NCBI RefSeq assembly: GCF_001428625.1
Contig: NZ_LMIE01000002.1
Coordinates: forward strand, 1 to 41,405
DNA from: Hydrogenophaga sp. Root209
GTDB lineage: Bacteria > Pseudomonadota > Gammaproteobacteria > Burkholderiales > Burkholderiaceae_C
Reading direction: 5' to 3'
DNA length: 41,405 nucleotides
Below are positions 31,614 through 40,127 of this stretch, piece by piece (within the stretch, counting starts at the first letter, position 1; every line of letters begins with the position of its first letter). Both the position numbers and the translations under genes were made by a program. The notes beneath the pieces are model-generated. The model was not told the origin of the DNA. It worked only from the letters and a program-made list of their open reading frames with translations, and made no database searches.

Positions 31614-33370
31614 CCTCCACTGCGCCCCCGCATCTCAAAGCCGCAGAAGATTTGCGCGGGAACGACGATCAATGGCGCGCGTACCAATCAACAGGGAACT
31701 GCGTGATCTTGGCCGGGCCCGGCAGCGGCAAGACCAAGACGATCACCGTCAAGATTGCCCGGCTGCTTGCTGAGGATGTACACCGTCCACGGCGACTGGC
31801 GTGCATCACTTACAGCAATGCTTGCGTTGGCGAACTGCGATCAAGGCTAAGCAAGCTCGGGGTGTACGACGGCGATCGTCTCTTGCTCTCCACTGTGCAC
31901 TCCTTTTGCCTGACAGAGCTGGTGTTGCCCTACGCCGCACTGGCAGGTCTCGACGTGCCGGATCCGCTCGTCGTGGCTTCACCGGCGCAGGCGCGAAAGC
32001 TCTTTGCCGATGCCTATCGCGAGCAGTTGGGGGGCAATGCGCCGAGTTGGTTTCGCATGGCTTGCGACAAGCTGCGGCGTACCGTCCCGGACAAGAGTAG
32101 TGACGAGTGGCGTGCATGGTCCGCCCGTGAGACAGCGGTGGTGGAGGCCTACGAAACATTGCTTCTGAAAAATGGCCTGATCGACTTCGACGGCCTGGTC
32201 CTTGCCGGACTGCAACTTGTCGAGAAGCATGAGTGGGTTAGACGTGCCATTCAGGCCAAGTATCCGGTGATCGTGATCGATGAATATCAGGATCTTGGCC
32301 TTCCACTGCATCGCATCGTGTTGGCATTGCTTCGGGCGGGCAACCGGATCGTTGCCGTGGGGGACCCAGACCAGTCCATCTATGGGTTCACTGGTGCCAA
32401 GCCGAGCCTGTTGCGAGCATTGGCCCGCCTCCCACAGATGGAGCACATCAGACTCAAGTTGAATTATCGGTGCGCCGACCGCATCATCGCTGCTTCCATG
32501 GCGCTTTTGCCGGAACCCGCTGAGTTTCGTTCTCATGATGGGCGGACGGGCGAAATCCTTATCCACCGTTTGGAATGCAATATCCGCGAACAGGCGGACT
32601 ATGCGCTGGGGACGCTGGTGCCGGCGCTCCTCGCGGCAAATCCGTCTTGGACTCACGGGGACATAGCGCTGCTGTACCGCACGCTCAACGAGGGGACACC
32701 GATTGCTCAGGCAGCGGATGCCCTCGGCTTGCGGTACTTCCGGCTTGACAATGGATCGCCGATGAAGCGTACCCGTCTGACCGAGTGGCTCACCGATGCT
32801 GCGCGGTGGTGTGCCGGTGGCTGGCAGACAGGGTCAGTGCCTCTTTCGCAGCTGCTCAAAGCCTGGCGACGGTTGCGCCGCTCTGTCACGCGTGAATCCG
32901 AACTGCTGGCCGCACGCAAGCAGTTGATCTCGGCCTTGTTCTCACTGCGGGACGGTGCGCAGCCTCTGCATCGATGGCTCTCGGTATTGCGTCGCGAAGC
33001 GTTGGATGAACTGCTTCGAGAGGAGCCTGGTCTCGCCGATGAGGGAGACAATCTGAACGACCTGATGGAGGCTGCTGCTGGCGGACTCTTGCAAACATTC
33101 ACGGTAGAGATCTTCGGGAATCAGGGCAAGAGTCCGGACCAGATCAATCTGATGACACTGCACAGCTCGAAGGGGCTGGAGTTCCAGGCCGTCATCATGG
33201 TTGGGCTGGAGAACGGTGTATTCCCCAGCGGCTACGACAAGACCGATGAGCAGTTGGAAGAAGCAGCTCGACTTTTCTACGTCGGCGTGACGCGCGCAAG
33301 AACTCAGATCCATCTGACATACGACGCCGACGAGTCACCGCTGATTACGTCCATTCGGGAGGCGAACTAG
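31610..33370 (+). CDS. UvrD/Rep-like superfamily 1 helicase (GajB-like)
   Basis: 586 residues. Motifs in order: N-terminal DDQWRAYQ (Q-motif region), Walker A AGPGSGKT (35-42), CITYSNACVGELRSRL (Ia), VIVIDEYQDL (II), VAVGDPDQSIYGFTGA (III), LNYRCADRI (IV), MTLHSSKGLEFQAVIMVGL (V) and ARLFYVGVTRARTQIHL (VI). All SF1A helicase motifs are intact. Paired with the OLD nuclease by ATGA overlap it forms a Gabija-like module. GajB of the type system is about 494 residues, so this one is longer. Confidence 0.9.
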   Translation: MTSTAPPHLKAAEDLRGNDDQWRAYQSTGNCVILAGPGSGKTKTITVKIARLLAEDVHRPRRLACITYSNACVGELRSRLSKLGVYDGDRLLLSTVHSFCLTELVLPYAALAGLDVPDPLVVASPAQARKLFADAYREQLGGNAPSWFRMACDKLRRTVPDKSSDEWRAWSARETAVVEAYETLLLKNGLIDFDGLVLAGLQLVEKHEWVRRAIQAKYPVIVIDEYQDLGLPLHRIVLALLRAGNRIVAVGDPDQSIYGFTGAKPSLLRALARLPQMEHIRLKLNYRCADRIIAASMALLPEPAEFRSHDGRTGEILIHRLECNIREQADYALGTLVPALLAANPSWTHGDIALLYRTLNEGTPIAQAADALGLRYFRLDNGSPMKRTRLTEWLTDAARWCAGGWQTGSVPLSQLLKAWRRLRRSVTRESELLAARKQLISALFSLRDGAQPLHRWLSVLRREALDELLREEPGLADEGDNLNDLMEAAAGGLLQTFTVEIFGNQGKSPDQINLMTLHSSKGLEFQAVIMVGLENGVFPSGYDKTDEQLEEAARLFYVGVTRARTQIHLTYDADESPLITSIREAN

Positions 33371-33474
33371 ATGTGCGGGTTGCCAGGAACTTCCCATGCG
33401 CTGCCAACCGATCGCGAATGGTTCTTCAACGGCCCGGCAATAGCCGGGTCAATCGATCACAAGGCGGTGCGCTG
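33371..33474 (+). promoter_or_regulatory. 104-base gap with hairpin inside the defence operon
   Basis: The only sizeable gap in the operon. It contains the perfect hairpin CCCGGC-AATA-GCCGGG (33433-33448) without a T-run. An in-frame extension of the next ORF crosses it (GTG 33373), but the extra 34 residues look non-conserved. The hairpin may tune expression or protect RNA ends between the upstream and downstream modules. Confidence 0.4.
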
Positions 33475-34389
33475 ATGGTGGACTACTTTAGCGACCGGGA
33501 GAACGGTCCAAAGGCTCGAACCGAGCAGTCGATCTCACCTGCGGTTTGGGCCGGCTTGGTCGCCTCGGTGCAGGGGTTGATCAACAGCGGTGCCTTCGGA
33601 TTTCGGTTCCCCGAACGGTGCCCAGATGGGCAAGCTATTTGCGGGTGCGATTCCGACTCACTGGCTGCGGCTGTGGTCGCGGAGATGCCAGGCCTGGCAT
33701 GGCCGCTGGAAACCACTCGTGACGTGGCCGAGGGATTTTTCTCTCAACGAGAGCCCTTTGCGCCGGACACGTTGTTGGTTCTTGACTTCATTGAGTTCGT
33801 TTATTCAGCCTTGGCGAAGCCAATTCCCGGCAAGTACCACGATTTCTTCAGTCACCATCACCTGACTTTCGACCAGCAAGCCGGACAAGACGAGTTTCGG
33901 GCGACCATCAATCGCATTTTCGCGCGCAACGGCCTGGCCTTTGAGATGCTTGGGACAGGACGCATTGTTCGAGTTCTGCCACTGGTTCTGGGTGACGAAC
34001 TGAGACGAACAGCGTTCGACACCGGAGACCGTACTCTCGACAACATGCTGGACGAGTGCCGCGTGAAATTTTCAGATCGGAATCCTCTCGTTCGACGCGA
34101 GGCGCTGGAGCGTTTGTGGGACGCGTGGGAACGGCTCAAATCTGTTGCCGATCCTGGCGACAAGAAGCGGTCGGTCCAGATCATTCTGGACGCTGCAGCA
34201 TCGGAATCGACTTTGCGGACTAGGTTGGAAACGGAAGCACTGGAGCTGACCTCCATCGGCAACAGCTATCTGATTCGCCACTCAGAGGTTTCACAAGTGC
34301 CTGTTATCGATGTGGACCATATCGATTACCTCTTTCATCGTCTGTTCGCGATGATCCAGTTGATGCTGAGGAAAAAGGAGCGAGCATGA
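33475..34389 (+). CDS. Abi_C/HEPN-like protein of the defence operon
   Basis: 304 residues from MVDYFSDRENGPKARTEQSISPAVW. The N-terminal half begins with a short motif like the AbiJ-type N-terminal domains (YFSDRE.G). The C-terminal half, TLDNMLDECRVKFSDRNPLVRREALERLWDAWERLKS, ending GNSYLIRHSEVSQVPVIDVDHIDYLFHRLFAMIQLML, resembles abortive-infection C-terminal (Abi_C, HEPN-like) domains. HEPN proteins are often RNases, but the canonical Rx4-6H is not obvious here (only RH within IRHSE). So an RNase role is only a suggestion. Start ATG 33475 has AAGG at a long distance; GTG 33373 is an alternative. ATGA overlap with the next gene. Confidence 0.6.
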   Translation: MVDYFSDRENGPKARTEQSISPAVWAGLVASVQGLINSGAFGFRFPERCPDGQAICGCDSDSLAAAVVAEMPGLAWPLETTRDVAEGFFSQREPFAPDTLLVLDFIEFVYSALAKPIPGKYHDFFSHHHLTFDQQAGQDEFRATINRIFARNGLAFEMLGTGRIVRVLPLVLGDELRRTAFDTGDRTLDNMLDECRVKFSDRNPLVRREALERLWDAWERLKSVADPGDKKRSVQIILDAAASESTLRTRLETEALELTSIGNSYLIRHSEVSQVPVIDVDHIDYLFHRLFAMIQLMLRKKERA

Positions 34390-35018
34390 GTGGTCGTAGT
34401 CCACACCGTGATGCGATGCGCATACTCTTCATTTTGAACGCGGGCGGCGTGCCGCTGAGCGATCCAGACGATGTGACGGTCGCCAAAATCTTTAGAGGCG
34501 AAGCGCGATTGCATGCTTTCGATTTTTGGATGCGCAATCCAGACTACCTGGCAAGTGAGTTGTTGGACTCTTTTGTAGCAACCGGCAATGCTGATCACCG
34601 TCTCGCAGCTGAGGCGATATTCGAAAGCGATGAGCCGGATCTACGGCGCATCCCGATGATTCGCTACCTGTTTGGGGCGTATGAACGACTCGATGATGCG
34701 CTGTCATTACTACGGTCGCGCGACCTCGTGCGGATCACGGGGACCAAGGGAAAAGTAAAGGTTCACGAAACAGACTTCATCCTCACGGTCCAGGGCGCTG
34801 GAGTGTGTTCGAAGGCCGTGGTACAGGAGCCTGTTCTCGGGTGGTATGCAGATCGGGCAGCATTGGTCGCTGACATTGCGGGCACCCGTGGTGGTGGTGC
34901 CCTCAAGGAAAAGCAATACGAGCAAGCGACTTACGCCGAGACTCAACTTGGCGGAATCATTCCACCAATCGGACCGCAGGTGCAGAAGAGACTTGCTCAG
35001 CTCAAGCAAGCTGCCTAA
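34386..35018 (+). CDS. small protein with winged-helix-like segment (ABC-3C middle component-like)
   Basis: 210 residues; no family recognised with certainty. RIPMIRYLFGAYERLDDALSLLRSRDLVRITGTKGKVKVHETDFILTVQG (about 93-140) has the shape of a winged helix: recognition helix, then a basic beta wing. It precedes a Rad50/SMC-like ATPase gene by 10 bases and follows the Abi_C-like gene with an ATGA overlap. Small wHTH-like proteins of this size accompany the ATPase in ABC-three-component and Lamassu systems, which is the basis of the suggestion. Confidence 0.5.
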   Translation: MSGRSPHRDAMRILFILNAGGVPLSDPDDVTVAKIFRGEARLHAFDFWMRNPDYLASELLDSFVATGNADHRLAAEAIFESDEPDLRRIPMIRYLFGAYERLDDALSLLRSRDLVRITGTKGKVKVHETDFILTVQGAGVCSKAVVQEPVLGWYADRAALVADIAGTRGGGALKEKQYEQATYAETQLGGIIPPIGPQVQKRLAQLKQAA

Positions 35019-35028
35019 AGGAGGGGAC

Positions 35029-36984
35029 ATGGCAAAAGAGAGCATGGAATGGCTAGAGGCCATCGCAAACAAGGCAAATGTCGACGTAGCTCGGGTTGAG
35101 CAGGTCTTGACAGCGCGACATATAGTGCCAACGCCGGTACTACCGGCTCCGCGAAGGCTGAAGCTCCTGAGCATTTCCTTCGGTGGCGTGAAACGCGAGG
35201 TAGTGGACGAAGGCCCTTATACGTTCGAATGGAACGATCTCAGCGAAGGGTTGTGGGGGATGATGACTGATCGCAATCTGCGCGGAAAGTCGTCAATCAT
35301 CGAGGTCGTGCGCTGGCTAATCAGAGGAAGACCTTCGCCGAATCTGCAGGATGACGTGAGGGCCTGGATACATACCGCCTGTCTGCGCCTCGATCTAGAT
35401 GGTCTTGAGTATGAGATTCAGGTGGATTTTCGGGACGGGGCCAAGGGAACGCTGAGCCGACGAACATCGCCAACAGCCAACGCCACGGTTATCGCCACGT
35501 TCAGCAGCGAGAAGCAGTTCGAGATGGTGATGTCCGACTTTTTTCTGCGAGCGTTCTCTATGGAGAGCATCGCAACCTGGCGAGAAAGTGACTCGGAAGA
35601 CAAAAGCGGCCAAACCGTCGTTCACGGCTGGCCAGCTCTGTCCGGCGCGATGTTCATCGGTACCAACTATGACGTCGTGCTGGGCGATCTTCCCTTCACC
35701 ACGGGAACGCAGGCGCGGCTCATGCAGATGTATCTCGGCGTGCCTTGGGTGTCCACCCACGCTTCGGCACTTGCCGCACAGAAATTGGTCGAGTCTGGCA
35801 ATGACCTGGAGGCACGTCGGCGAGGTCAGTCAGCGCGCGCGAAACAGGCGCGTGTCGGAGAGATTGAGACACAGCTCGCCGAGAAGCGAGCAAGCCTGGC
35901 TGCGCTTCCTTCGGACGAGGCTATTCAAGCCGAACTCTCGCTACTCAGTGGCAAGTATGCGGAAACAAAGCGCCGTGAAAAGGCGATGCAGGAACGGGCC
36001 GATCGGGAAGCGGCTGCAGAGCAGCAAGCAAATGCAGCCTATCTGCAGGATCGCAGGGAGCTTCAGGCACACAAGGACTCCGCAGCTGCTGGATCAATCT
36101 TCCGCATGCTTGACCCGACATGTTGTCCGCGTTGCGATCATGAAATCGACAAGGAGAGAAAGAAGAAGGAGGCACTGAGCCATTCGTGTTCAGTGTGTGG
36201 TGAGAGCATCGGGAGCAGCGAAGACGCCGACCTTCTGAAAGCGGGGCTTGAGTCAAGCGTTAAGGCATCGAAGGCGGCCTTCGACAAGGCTGAGAAGAAT
36301 AGAAAGCTGGCTGAGGAGAGCCTTTTGACATTGCAGACGGACTTGGAAGGCATCCAATCCAAGACTCAAGAGTTGACGGAGCAGTTGGGGACGTTCGATT
36401 CACGGAAGCTGCTGTTGAACGAAATTGCAATGCTTGAAGGGCGTCTGGAAGAAGCCAGGTTCGATCCTGGCATCAGTGAAGTGGCGGATGATGAGCCAAC
36501 AGTACTGAAGGCAATCGTCAGTGAGACTGAGTCGAGATCCAAAGCAGTTCGCGACGAATTCCTTGAAGAGGTGTCAACCAGCCTCCTGCACTATGCCCAG
36601 AGCTTTGGAATGCACAGCCTGTCGAAGGCGCAGCTTCGTGGAAATGCGAATCTCTTGCTCGTAAAAGGAGGCGCCGACACTTCTTTCAGCAAGGTGACGA
36701 AGGGTGAACGTCTACGTCTCAAGGTCGCTACGGTGCTTGCCATGATTCAGGTGGGTGAGCGCCGCAGTATTGGAAGACATCCCGGTCTGATCATGATTGA
36801 TTCACCCGCAGCCCAGGAAGTTGCTCCAGAAGATCTCCGCGGTCTACTTTCAGGCCTGACGGTGGTGCGAGAAGAACTCCCACACCTTCAGATCTTCGTC
36901 GCAGGAATTACTTCCGCGGCGATGGGCGAATTCATCCCTCCCAATCGCCGCAAAGAAGCCTCTGATGGAGGCTATCTGTGGTGA
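35029..36984 (+). CDS. Rad50/SMC-like ATPase with paired CxxC zinc motif
   Basis: 651 residues from MAKESMEWLEAIANKANV, with the strong ribosome site AAAGGAGGGG. The nucleotide site is unusual: a degenerate P-loop DRNLRGKSS (81-89) instead of GxxGxGKS. Coiled-coil-like stretches span about 255-350 and 400-510. Between them are CPRC (366-369) and CSVC (387-390), a zinc-ribbon-like four-Cys set. The C-terminal half has the ABC signature-like KVTKGERLRLK (555-565) and Walker B GLIMIDSP (586-593). This is the plan of Rad50-type DNA-end ATPases and of defence ATPases such as LmuB or ABC-3C. Its stop overlaps the final nuclease gene. Confidence 0.8.
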   Translation: MAKESMEWLEAIANKANVDVARVEQVLTARHIVPTPVLPAPRRLKLLSISFGGVKREVVDEGPYTFEWNDLSEGLWGMMTDRNLRGKSSIIEVVRWLIRGRPSPNLQDDVRAWIHTACLRLDLDGLEYEIQVDFRDGAKGTLSRRTSPTANATVIATFSSEKQFEMVMSDFFLRAFSMESIATWRESDSEDKSGQTVVHGWPALSGAMFIGTNYDVVLGDLPFTTGTQARLMQMYLGVPWVSTHASALAAQKLVESGNDLEARRRGQSARAKQARVGEIETQLAEKRASLAALPSDEAIQAELSLLSGKYAETKRREKAMQERADREAAAEQQANAAYLQDRRELQAHKDSAAAGSIFRMLDPTCCPRCDHEIDKERKKKEALSHSCSVCGESIGSSEDADLLKAGLESSVKASKAAFDKAEKNRKLAEESLLTLQTDLEGIQSKTQELTEQLGTFDSRKLLLNEIAMLEGRLEEARFDPGISEVADDEPTVLKAIVSETESRSKAVRDEFLEEVSTSLLHYAQSFGMHSLSKAQLRGNANLLLVKGGADTSFSKVTKGERLRLKVATVLAMIQVGERRSIGRHPGLIMIDSPAAQEVAPEDLRGLLSGLTVVREELPHLQIFVAGITSAAMGEFIPPNRRKEASDGGYLW

Positions 36985-39014
36985 GCAACCTTGCAGGAGC
37001 TCTGTTCCACCCGCTGGAGAGAGCTCTGCAGACATTGTTGGTACAAGGCAAAACGCCGCGCGTAGAAGACCTTGGTGGGGTGGATGCAATTGCCAAAGCC
37101 GCCCCGTCGCTGATGACGTCGCCGTTGGCGGGCGAGATTCTTTCGGCGCTACTCCGCATGCCGAGCGAAGCGCTTGGAGATGATACGCATGCATGGATGG
37201 ACGCCATTGGGTGTCTGGTACGCGGGGCGACCAGCGACGTCGTACTGATTGAGATGGTCGATGCCACTGTTTCTCATGGAGAGTTGCCGGAGATTGCTGT
37301 TGAAGATGTTTTCATGGCCTTTCTGCACAAGGCGGCCGACTTGTCAGGGCGCGTCTCGGGCTACGCTCGTGCGATCGCTCTCGAAGGTGCCTTCCGCTTG
37401 GCAGCATCCACTCGCCGGTTGCAGTTTCGTCTCCTTGACGTCTTGCTTGGTATCAAGGCGTCCGACGAGCCGACTTTTCTCCGCTACGCAGCGAAGATTA
37501 TGGGCGTCGCGCATTCGCACTGGCGGGAGGTAGAACTGCTCTGCATCCTGAAAGGTCTTGCAGAGTGTGAGGAGGCCGCATATGACGCAAGCTTTGAAAT
37601 GGGGATGGCAGGGTTGACCTCCGCGCTCGACGAATCTCGTCGCGATGTAGCGGATTCCCTATTCAAAGATGCGCTATTCTGGTTCAAGAAGGCCGAGGCA
37701 ACGCGAGAGACAGCACCAGAGGCAGTGCTGTATGGTGAATGCCTTACGCTGCTGACGGATTTCGAAGCGCACAGGAGCAAGCTCGAACTGAATCGACGCA
37801 GCGCCTCAGTTCACAAGGCCGCCTTTGAATTGCTCGCCTGGCATACGGATGCCAGTGCGCCGGCTTGGCTGGGTGCACGGCACCTGCAAGCTGCTTGTTG
37901 GAATGATCTCGCAAACACTTTGGCGTCCCTTGCCGAAAGTCTTGACGAAGTTAGCTGGTGGGAACCCAAGGTCGTGATCGAGAGCCAAGTTCTGGCCGCG
38001 TACAGTGCGGGACGAACGATCCTCAAGCGAAATCGCGACGGTTACCTTGAGACTTTGGTCAGGCCCAGAATCGAGTCCTCTATCAGCGGACGCGAAGGGC
38101 AAGCTCATCTTTTGAAGCGCTGGCTGGTGCAGAATCGCGGGCACGAATTGGTTCCGGAGGCCAATGCCGTCCTAGAGGGCATAGAACGCGCTATGCCGAA
38201 GCGCGCCGAAGTCTCGCGAAACCCCATTGAGGCAGCCGCCGTTTGGGCGCCGGTTGCTGCCGTACTCTCACAAGCCCGCTGCAGTGAAGACACTGAACGG
38301 AGAGTAAGGGAAGTCATTTCCAATGCATTCGCTTCGAGCATCGAGAATCTGAGCGGGGCGGAGATTGATATCTTTGACCATTGTCGATCGGCAGTTGAGA
38401 ACCATCCAGATCACAGCAAAAATATTCGTGGCGCCAAATTGTTCGACACCGTACTGCTATGGACGGTGAGGTTTCTGAAGAACCGTCTTGAAGTGACCAG
38501 AAAGGATGATCCTTCAGTTGCCTACCTCTTTGAAAACGAAGACGGCACGGTTCCGCCAGAAAGTGCCCTGCAGGAGGACTATTTTCGTTGGTTGTCTACC
38601 CAAGCTGCCGTCGGAGAAATCGAGGCAACGAATCTTGGCGGTGGCCGGGCGGATGTGGCGCTCAAGACGACTGGTGAGCGGATCGTAATTGAGGTCAAGC
38701 GTGAAACGCAGGACGCATCGTTCGACTTCTTGGCGAAGAGCTACGCCGGGCAAACCACCGATTATCAGAACGTCAGTATCCGATTGGGGTTCCTGCTGGT
38801 ACTTGACCTGACCGAGGCGAAGCGCCAGGGCACCCCGCATATTCGATCCCTTGTAGAGTGCCGCTCCGTGCTCAGAAAAGACGAGGCGGAACCGCGGCAT
38901 GTTGTCGTCGTGAAGGTGCCAGGGCGGAGATACTTGCCCAGTGCGATCAGCGCGAGTGCAAGGGGCGCGACGGATCCTGCCACGCCACGAAAGCGTGCAA
39001 GGAATCAGAAATGA
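36978..39014 (+). CDS. large helical protein with C-terminal PD-(D/E)XK nuclease
   Basis: 678 residues starting at GTG 36978 or 36981 (the latter overlaps the ATPase stop as GTGA). Residues 1 to about 520 are helical, without a recognised family. The C-terminus carries a nuclease core: QEDYFRWLSTQAAVGEIEATNLGGGRADVAL with Asp559, then IVIEVKRE with Glu572 and Lys574. This would be the effector of the ATPase module, activated when the ATPase senses foreign DNA. It is the third nuclease-like fold with an ExK motif in this operon. Last complete gene of the co-oriented block. Confidence 0.72.
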   Translation: MVSNLAGALFHPLERALQTLLVQGKTPRVEDLGGVDAIAKAAPSLMTSPLAGEILSALLRMPSEALGDDTHAWMDAIGCLVRGATSDVVLIEMVDATVSHGELPEIAVEDVFMAFLHKAADLSGRVSGYARAIALEGAFRLAASTRRLQFRLLDVLLGIKASDEPTFLRYAAKIMGVAHSHWREVELLCILKGLAECEEAAYDASFEMGMAGLTSALDESRRDVADSLFKDALFWFKKAEATRETAPEAVLYGECLTLLTDFEAHRSKLELNRRSASVHKAAFELLAWHTDASAPAWLGARHLQAACWNDLANTLASLAESLDEVSWWEPKVVIESQVLAAYSAGRTILKRNRDGYLETLVRPRIESSISGREGQAHLLKRWLVQNRGHELVPEANAVLEGIERAMPKRAEVSRNPIEAAAVWAPVAAVLSQARCSEDTERRVREVISNAFASSIENLSGAEIDIFDHCRSAVENHPDHSKNIRGAKLFDTVLLWTVRFLKNRLEVTRKDDPSVAYLFENEDGTVPPESALQEDYFRWLSTQAAVGEIEATNLGGGRADVALKTTGERIVIEVKRETQDASFDFLAKSYAGQTTDYQNVSIRLGFLLVLDLTEAKRQGTPHIRSLVECRSVLRKDEAEPRHVVVVKVPGRRYLPSAISASARGATDPATPRKRARNQK

Positions 39015-39223
39015 GCCTGTGTATAGGAGACTTCGGCTTAACGCTCGCGTTGTCGACGAGCAGGTCCTGGAGATTACAAAGGCGGATTTCCGTGGATCAG
39101 ATCTAAAGGCATTTCGCCGCTAGCCAAGCTGGCCATGACGGTCCAGCATTCGCATCAAAATGCGTAAGCGTCCGGGCACCCCACCCTGATCTACCGCTGG
39201 AAGTCGCAGAGGTGGAGTGACCC
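39015..39223. other. gap after the defence operon
   Basis: A tiny ORF begins at ATG 39011 overlapping the nuclease-gene stop (ATGA) and runs only 31 codons to 39106 (MSLCIGDFGLTLALSTS...). It could be the broken start of a tenth gene. No terminator with a T-run and no insertion-sequence end is evident. Confidence 0.3.
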
Positions 39224-39448
39224 CTACGTTTTGGAGCCGCAGCAAGCTTCGTCGCCACCGGCCTGGATTGGAGGGCACGGCACCGAACCGAACGAGCAGA
39301 ACACACAACAATGGCCCGGTTTTGGGCGCAAGACCGTGTGGCAACTTTCGCACTCGTAGAACCATTGGCACGCGTCCGTCGGCATTGTTTCGTTCTTGGC
39401 ATGCCCACACTCAGGGCACGTCAGAACAGAGTCCAAGATCAAATCCAT
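39224..39448 (-). CDS. GDCCVxC-type cysteine-rich protein
   Basis: 74 residues: two CxxC pairs (LTCPECGH, YECESCHT), then GHCCVFCSFGSVPCPPIQ, the conserved cysteine box of GDCCVxC-domain proteins that accompany mercury and related heavy-metal genes. Here Gly-Asp is replaced by Gly-His. Relatives sometimes carry selenocysteine in the box; this one has cysteine. It probably binds metal in the cytoplasm. Its start overlaps the merP stop (TAATG). Confidence 0.8.
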   Translation of the reverse strand: MDLILDSVLTCPECGHAKNETMPTDACQWFYECESCHTVLRPKPGHCCVFCSFGSVPCPPIQAGGDEACCGSKT

Positions 39449-39732
39449 TACGGCTTTGCCGGGGCAACAGATGACGGGAATCCAGCTTCCGTGGTGGCCT
39501 TGGTCAGCACGTCCACCTTGACCTTGGTGTCATCAAAGACCACCGTGGTCTCTCGTTTGGCCAGGTTGGATTTGACGCCAATGACTCCGTCGATCTGGGT
39601 CAGTGCCTTCTTCACCGTGATGGGGCAAGTGGCACAACTCATGCCGGGCACCGACAGAGTGACGCTTTGTTGGGCAGCCCAGCCGGGCGTCAGCAGCAAG
39701 AGTGCTGCAGTGGTCATGATCAACCGCTTCAT
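39448..39732 (-). CDS. merP: MerP-like periplasmic mercury-binding protein
   Basis: 94 residues: signal peptide MKRLIMTTAALLLLTPGWAA, then a heavy-metal-associated domain with GMSCATCPITVKKAL, whose two cysteines bind Hg(II). MerP passes mercury to MerT in the inner membrane. The Ser-x-x-Ala-Thr box differs slightly from the common GMTCSACPITV. Start ATG 39732 chosen by the signal peptide; it lies 14 bases after the merT stop. Confidence 0.92.
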   Translation of the reverse strand: MKRLIMTTAALLLLTPGWAAQQSVTLSVPGMSCATCPITVKKALTQIDGVIGVKSNLAKRETTVVFDDTKVKVDVLTKATTEAGFPSSVAPAKP

Positions 39733-39746
39733 GTCGGAGCCTTTCA

Positions 39747-40121
39747 TCAGTAGAACCAGTGGGCGAACAGGGGGAACACCAGCGCGGCCACCAGCAACAG
39801 GGTCACCAGGGCAAACAGCACCTTGTAGGAGAGGCTGACCATCGGCCGCTGACATACCTGTCCCGCTTCACAGGCCACAACCGGGCGCCATATCCGGCGC
39901 GCCGCAAAGATCAAGGCGATAGTGGCTGCACCAATGAACAGTGGTTGGTACGGCTCCAGCAGCGTCAACGTGCTGATCCATGCTCCAGAGATGCCCAGCA
40001 TGATCAGCACCAGAGGGCCAAGGCAGCAGGCGGACGCAAGGAGCGCGGACAGGCCACCCGCGATCAAGGCCTTTCCACCGCCAGTGGCACGGGCAGAAAT
40101 GTCTGTAGATTTTGTTGACAT
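39747..40121 (-). CDS. merT: MerT-like mercuric transport protein
   Basis: 124 residues with three hydrophobic segments. The first contains the vicinal pair in [22 protein letters not shown]; a second pair of cysteines ([11 protein letters not shown]) is in the cytoplasmic loop. The last helix ends in FPLFAHWFY. It moves Hg(II) from MerP into the cytoplasm. The N-terminus is about 8 residues longer than in Tn501. The ATG is almost on the expected transcription start, so the mRNA may be leaderless. Confidence 0.92.
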   Translation of the reverse strand: MSTKSTDISARATGGGKALIAGGLSALLASACCLGPLVLIMLGISGAWISTLTLLEPYQPLFIGAATIALIFAARRIWRPVVACEAGQVCQRPMVSLSYKVLFALVTLLLVAALVFPLFAHWFY

Positions 40122-40127
40122 GGCTTA

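Noticed and set aside
26822-39014. BREX, DISARM, Wadjet or Zorya system
   Set aside because: No PglZ phosphatase, no DNA methyltransferase, no MotAB-like pair and no JetABCD set are present; the nuclease/ATPase families differ.
39120-39410. 96-codon minus-strand ORF near the mer cassette
   Set aside because: It overlaps the GDCCVxC gene in a different frame and lacks that gene's conserved cysteine pattern.
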